Origin: Nocardioides sp.
GTDB taxonomy: Bacteria > Actinomycetota > Actinomycetes > Propionibacteriales > Nocardioidaceae
Direction of reading: 5' to 3'
Length of the DNA: 64,000 bases
Assembly (NCBI GenBank): GCA_002729525.1
Contig: PBYI01000038.1
Span: 1-64,000, forward strand
Below, in pieces: positions 60,916 through 64,000 of the stretch; position 1 is the first letter of the stretch; the number at the start of each line of letters is the position of its first letter. The translations under genes were made by a program, and so were the position numbers. The notes beneath the pieces are model-generated. The model did not search any database. It was not told the origin of the DNA and saw only the letters and a program-made list of their open reading frames with translations.

Positions 60916-62738
60916 TCAGGACCGCGTGGCCCGGTGGAGCGGGAAGACCAGCGTCGAGACGCACCCGCCGCCCGGTGAGGGCGCCAGGTCGAGCGTGCCG
61001 CCCAGCAGCGACATCGCCTCCGCGGCGACGGCCAGGCCCAGTCCGGCCCGTTCGTCGGGCAGCCGGCCGCGGCCCCGGCTGCGGAGGTCGGCGGTGGTGA
61101 GGTCGGTGGCCGGCGGGTCGCCGTCGTCGACCACGGTCAGCGACGCGTGGTCGCTGCCGTCGCGCACCACCACCTCGACGTGGCCGCCGTCGGGCGCGTA
61201 GGCCAGGGCGCTCTCGACGACCTCGTGCACGGCGACGGCGACCGTGCCGGCGTCGCACGGCACCCGCGGCTCGCCGAGCAGGCGGACGTCCAGCGCGACG
61301 CCGCGGCCGTCGGCGCAGGAGGCCAGGTCGGCGCGGGTGCGCGCGACGAGACCGGCGAGGTCGACCTCGCCCCGCACCGGAAGGTGCTCGGCGCTCAGGG
61401 CGGCCGACGCTGTTGACAGCTTGCGCACGACGCCGTCGACGACGCCCCGCAGCCGGTCCGTCGTACGACGCAGCCGCGGCACCGCCTCGGCGAGCAGGTC
61501 GGGCTCGTGGTCGAGGAGGTCGAGCACGCCGACCAGGACGTCAGCGGCGTACGCAGCTCGTGCGACAGCTCCAGCAGCACCTGGTGATGCGTCTCGCGCA
61601 GCTGGCGCTGCATGTCGACCAGGGTGCGCTCGCGCTCCTGCGCCTGCACGACGAGCACGGCCTGGCCGAGCTCGGCGGCACCGTTGAGGAGCGCCTCGAC
61701 CTCGCCGCGTGACCAGGTGCGTCCGCTCGACGCGAGCGTGCCGAACGACCCGAGGCACTGGTCGCCCGCCCCGACCGGCACCAGCAGCAGCGCGCTCGCA
61801 CCGAGGTCCTCCAGGACCCGGAGGAGAGTGCCGTGGACCTCCGGTGCGAGCAGGTCCGACGGCGCGCCCGCCCGCGACACCTCGACGATCCGCCGCTCGA
61901 ACCAGGCAGCGGTGAGGTCCCTCTCGAGCGCGACCCGCACCGTCGGGCCGAGCACGACCAGGGGGTCCGGTCCGCCGTGGGTGACGTGGTGGGCCGGTCC
62001 GGCCGGGTGCCCGAAGAGCCGCAGCCAGCCCCGGTCCAGCCCGAGACCCTCCACGGCCGTCGAGAGCGCGCCACCCAGGACCTCCTCGAGGTGGTGGGCG
62101 CTCGCCACCCGGCGCGCGACCTGGCCGGAGGCCGGGATCGGCAGAGGTCCGAGTGCCCGGTGCACCGACGAGGCGCCCCTGAGCACCTCCGCGACCGGTG
62201 CTGCCAATGCGTCGAGACGCGCCAGCGCCACGTCGTCGGGGCGGCGGCGTACGTCCGGCTCGGCGAGCACCAGGTAGGCCAGGACCTCGTCGTCGTCGTG
62301 CAGCCCCACCCGCACCTCGTCGAGCGGACGCCACGCATCGGCGACGTCGATGTCCACGTCGTCGCCGAACCAGGGGTTGGCCAGCATCGCCGTCGGGATG
62401 ACCTCCTCGGTCACCAGGTGCGCGCGGCCGACCCGGTGGACGAGTCCGTGCAGGTGCTCGGCCCGCGCGCGGGAGTAGCGGCGCGGACGCACGTGCTCGA
62501 CGACGTCGGCGCGCCCGGCGGCGCTCACCAGACGCATCTCGTCGGCGCCGTAGCTGCCGACGACGAACGCCACGCCGTACCCGAGCACGTCGACCGCGGT
62601 CCGGGTCGCGAGCAGGAGCGCCGTGCGGACGTCGTCACGAGCCCACAGGCCTGCCCGCTCGGCGTCGGCGACGTCGAGCGTGAGCGGGGGCGGCTCCGGG
62701 GAGGGAACGACTCCCTCCGGGGTGCCGTGGGGGGTCAC
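60916..62738 (-). pseudogene. Frameshifted histidine kinase with two GAF-like domains
   Basis: From GTG 62738 the frame gives two GAF-like sensor domains (about residues 30-190 and 215-360), a coiled coil and the H-box LSHELRTPLT with phospho-acceptor His393. Just after, near 61533-61538, the frame breaks. The next frame continues with LVGVLDLLDHEPDLLAEAVPRL and an ATPase domain (VVDDGDPPATD, GLGLAVAAEAMSLLGGTLDLAP) to 60916. Adding one C at the break restores a normal kinase. The ATPase N-box reads HEVVESALAYA, with Ser where Asn is expected. It is a pseudogene or an assembly error; no response regulator is adjacent. Confidence 0.75.
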
Positions 62739-62744
62739 GCCCCC

Positions 62745-62750
62745 ATCGTC
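62745..62750 (-). promoter_or_regulatory. -10 box GACGAT of the kinase gene
   Basis: GACGAT on the minus strand lies six nucleotides before the GTG at 62738, matching the leaderless pattern elsewhere. Confidence 0.4.
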
Positions 62751-62836
62751 GCAGAGATCCCGCCCCGGGGTCGGGGAGCGCCGAGTCGTCGGCGCGGTCG
62801 GCTGGTCGGGTCGGCGGGGTCGTCGGGGTCGGCGGG

Positions 62837-63565
62837 TCAGGACGCAGGAGGATCCTCGGCGCCAGGTGCGGGGGATCCTCCGTCGTCGGTCCCCGTTACG
62901 CCGGGCACGTCGCGGTCGGCCTCGGACCACGACGTCCGACCGTCGCCGGTGATCGGGAGCGCCGGCCCGCCGACCACGTCGGGCCGCAGCAGCGCCTCGC
63001 CGAAGCCGCTCACCCGGGCCAGGACCTCCCGCCCGGGAGGCCCGGCGTCGCCGGCGACGTACCCCTGCACGTCCAGGCCGGCGGCCCGGCCGAGATGGAC
63101 CGCGCGAGCCAGGAACGGGTCCTGGGAGACCACGACGGCCGAGTCGACCTCGAAGACCAGCCGGGCCCGCCGCATCGTGTGCCAGGTGTCGAAGCCCGCG
63201 TAGTCGGTGAAGACGTCCTCGGGCGCGACGCCGGCCGCGAGCACCGCGGCGAGCATCGCCTCGGGCTCGTTGTACTCCGGTGCGCCGTTGTCGCCGGAGA
63301 CCAGGATCTTCTCGACGGTGCCGGCCTCGTAGAGCCGTACGGCGGCCGCCACCCGCTCGCCGACCACGCCGCCGAGCGTGCCGTCGGGGTTGACCCGCGA
63401 CCCCGGGACGACGGCCACCTGCGCCCGCTCCAGCAGCGCCGCGTCGTCGGTGCGGTCGTCGGCGGTGCTCAGCACCACCACGGCGTTGGCGACCACCGCG
63501 AGGCCGACGCACAGGAGCCCGCCGGCCGTGGCGGCAAGCCACAGCCGGCGGAATCCTCGATGCAC
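62837..63565 (-). CDS. SanA/YdcF-like membrane protein (DUF218)
   Basis: The 242-residue product has one N-terminal membrane helix (AATAGGLLCVGLAVVANAVVVL) and a DUF218 domain: VAVVPGSRVNPDGTLGGVVGERVAAAVRLYEAGTVEKILVSGDNG, then VFTDYAGFDTWHTMRRARLVF and VVVSQDPFLARAVHLGRAAGLDV. SanA, the E. coli relative, affects envelope permeability to vancomycin; the reaction is unknown. GTG 63565 is seven nucleotides from TAGGCT. An Ala/Pro/Asp-rich tail follows the domain. Confidence 0.85.
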   Translation of the reverse strand: MHRGFRRLWLAATAGGLLCVGLAVVANAVVVLSTADDRTDDAALLERAQVAVVPGSRVNPDGTLGGVVGERVAAAVRLYEAGTVEKILVSGDNGAPEYNEPEAMLAAVLAAGVAPEDVFTDYAGFDTWHTMRRARLVFEVDSAVVVSQDPFLARAVHLGRAAGLDVQGYVAGDAGPPGREVLARVSGFGEALLRPDVVGGPALPITGDGRTSWSEADRDVPGVTGTDDGGSPAPGAEDPPAS

Positions 63566-63572
63566 GTCACCG

Positions 63573-63578
63573 AGCCTA
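63573..63578 (-). promoter_or_regulatory. -10 box TAGGCT of the SanA-like gene
   Basis: TAGGCT (minus strand) lies seven nucleotides before the GTG at 63565, without a ribosome-binding site. Confidence 0.45.
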
Positions 63579-63592
63579 GGTGGACGTCCCAC

Positions 63593-63961
63593 CTACCCGT
63601 GCCGGGCGGCGTACTCCTCGTCGGTCATGACCCGCGAGCGGATCAGGAACCGCACGCCGCGCGGGGCCTCCACGGAGAACCCCGCGCCGCGTCCCTTCAC
63701 CACGTCGATGGTGATGACGGTGTGCTTCCAGTACTCGTACTGCGCTGCCGACATCCACACCGGGACCCGTCGGTCGAGGCCGACCTCGAGGTCGCCGAGG
63801 TGGACGTCGGCGTCGCTGAGGAGGAAGTCGCCGTCCGGGAAGCACATCGGCGCCGACCCGTCGCAGCAGCCTCCGGACTGGTGGAACATCAGCGGGCCGT
63901 GCTCGGCGGTGAGCTCGCGCAGCAGGGCTGCGGCCTCGTCGGTCACGTCGACCATGTCCAT
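63593..63961 (-). CDS. DUF779 protein
   Basis: The 122-residue product has the DUF779 core: MFHQSGGCCDGSAPMCFPDGDFLLSDADVHLG, then VPVWMSAAQYEYWKHTVITIDVVKGRGAGFSVEAPRGVRFLIRSR. The paired cysteines in GGCCDGS and a Cys in PMCFP could bind metal or form a disulfide. Members are regularly encoded after acetaldehyde or other aldehyde dehydrogenases, but their role is not known. ATG 63961 has GGAGG five bases upstream. A stop codon just upstream (63979-63981) could end such a dehydrogenase. Confidence 0.87.
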   Translation of the reverse strand: MDMVDVTDEAAALLRELTAEHGPLMFHQSGGCCDGSAPMCFPDGDFLLSDADVHLGDLEVGLDRRVPVWMSAAQYEYWKHTVITIDVVKGRGAGFSVEAPRGVRFLIRSRVMTDEEYAARHG

Positions 63962-63978
63962 CCCTTCCTCCGTCCTCC

Positions 63979-64000
63979 TCAGCCGGTCCGAGCAGGCTCG
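63979..64000 (-). CDS. Possible end of an upstream gene (truncated by window edge)
   Basis: Read on the minus strand, the last bases give EPARTG followed by TGA at 63979-63981, 17 bp before the DUF779 start. The spacing and ribosome site suggest an upstream gene in the same operon, perhaps an aldehyde dehydrogenase as is usual for DUF779, but too little is visible to identify it. Confidence 0.25.

Noticed and set aside
1..64000. tRNA or rRNA genes, for example a tRNA-Ser near tadA
   Set aside because: Spacers are short, and none shows a GTTCNANNC T-loop with a matching acceptor stem.
1..64000. Prophage, integrative element or genomic island
   Set aside because: No integrase, transposase, att-like direct repeats or change in base composition seen; genes are typical core and metabolic genes.

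Overview
The window is chromosomal DNA from a very GC-rich actinobacterium, most likely Nocardioides or another member of the Nocardioidaceae. The evidence is the GC-biased codon usage, frequent GTG starts, an F420-type (deazaflavin-dependent) oxidoreductase, MenB, a mycobacterial-type membrane cyclase, MmpL and ESX-like proteins, a TreXYZ operon and a MhuD-like heme oxygenase. Genes are densely packed, often with 3-4 bp stop/start overlaps. I found no rRNA, tRNA, CRISPR, integrase, transposase or phage genes.

Layout. 1-6046: the end of a protein with a 12-bp tandem repeat, thiol peroxidase, a LysR regulator divergent from a TehA-type transporter, a limonene-epoxide-hydrolase-like gene, a lipoprotein and a pair of ESX-like genes. 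6062-11784: membrane guanylate/adenylate cyclase, then an envelope cluster of an OafA/SGNH acyltransferase, a lytic transglycosylase and a free secreted SGNH domain. 11886-22066: TauE exporter, PGPGW membrane protein and recC-recB-recD. 22111-30578: mostly single genes (ACT protein, deazaflavin oxidoreductase, menB, aldo/keto reductase, methyltransferase plus sirtuin, TetR plus MMPL), a fused relic of a vapBC toxin-antitoxin pair and two copies of an 80-bp hairpin repeat. 30610-40242: lipoprotein, MhuD-like gene, treX-treY-treZ, and a TetR plus acyl-CoA dehydrogenase pair. 40376-46474: VIT1-like transporter, ThpR, a secreted NPCBM-like protein, an ArsR plus MFS operon, upp and tadA with its partner.

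46515-60913 is the main functional unit: a LacI regulator divergent from an 11-gene run. The run encodes an ABC sugar importer (ATPase, two permeases, lipoprotein), L-rhamnose mutarotase, L-rhamnose isomerase, a fused rhamnulose-1-phosphate aldolase/short-chain dehydrogenase, rhamnulokinase, and then LutA, LutB and LutC. Read together, these could take L-rhamnose to dihydroxyacetone phosphate plus L-lactaldehyde, oxidise the aldehyde to L-lactate on the fused dehydrogenase, and oxidise lactate to pyruvate on LutABC. Two palindromic LacI-type operators lie in the divergent promoter.

60916-64000 holds a frameshifted histidine kinase, a SanA/YdcF-like protein and a DUF779 protein.

A recurring feature is a -10-like hexamer (TAGNNT, TACCCT, GACGAT and variants) placed 6-7 nt before the start codon, which implies widespread leaderless transcription. 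Several of these promoters carry inverted repeats that look like operators for the adjacent regulator.
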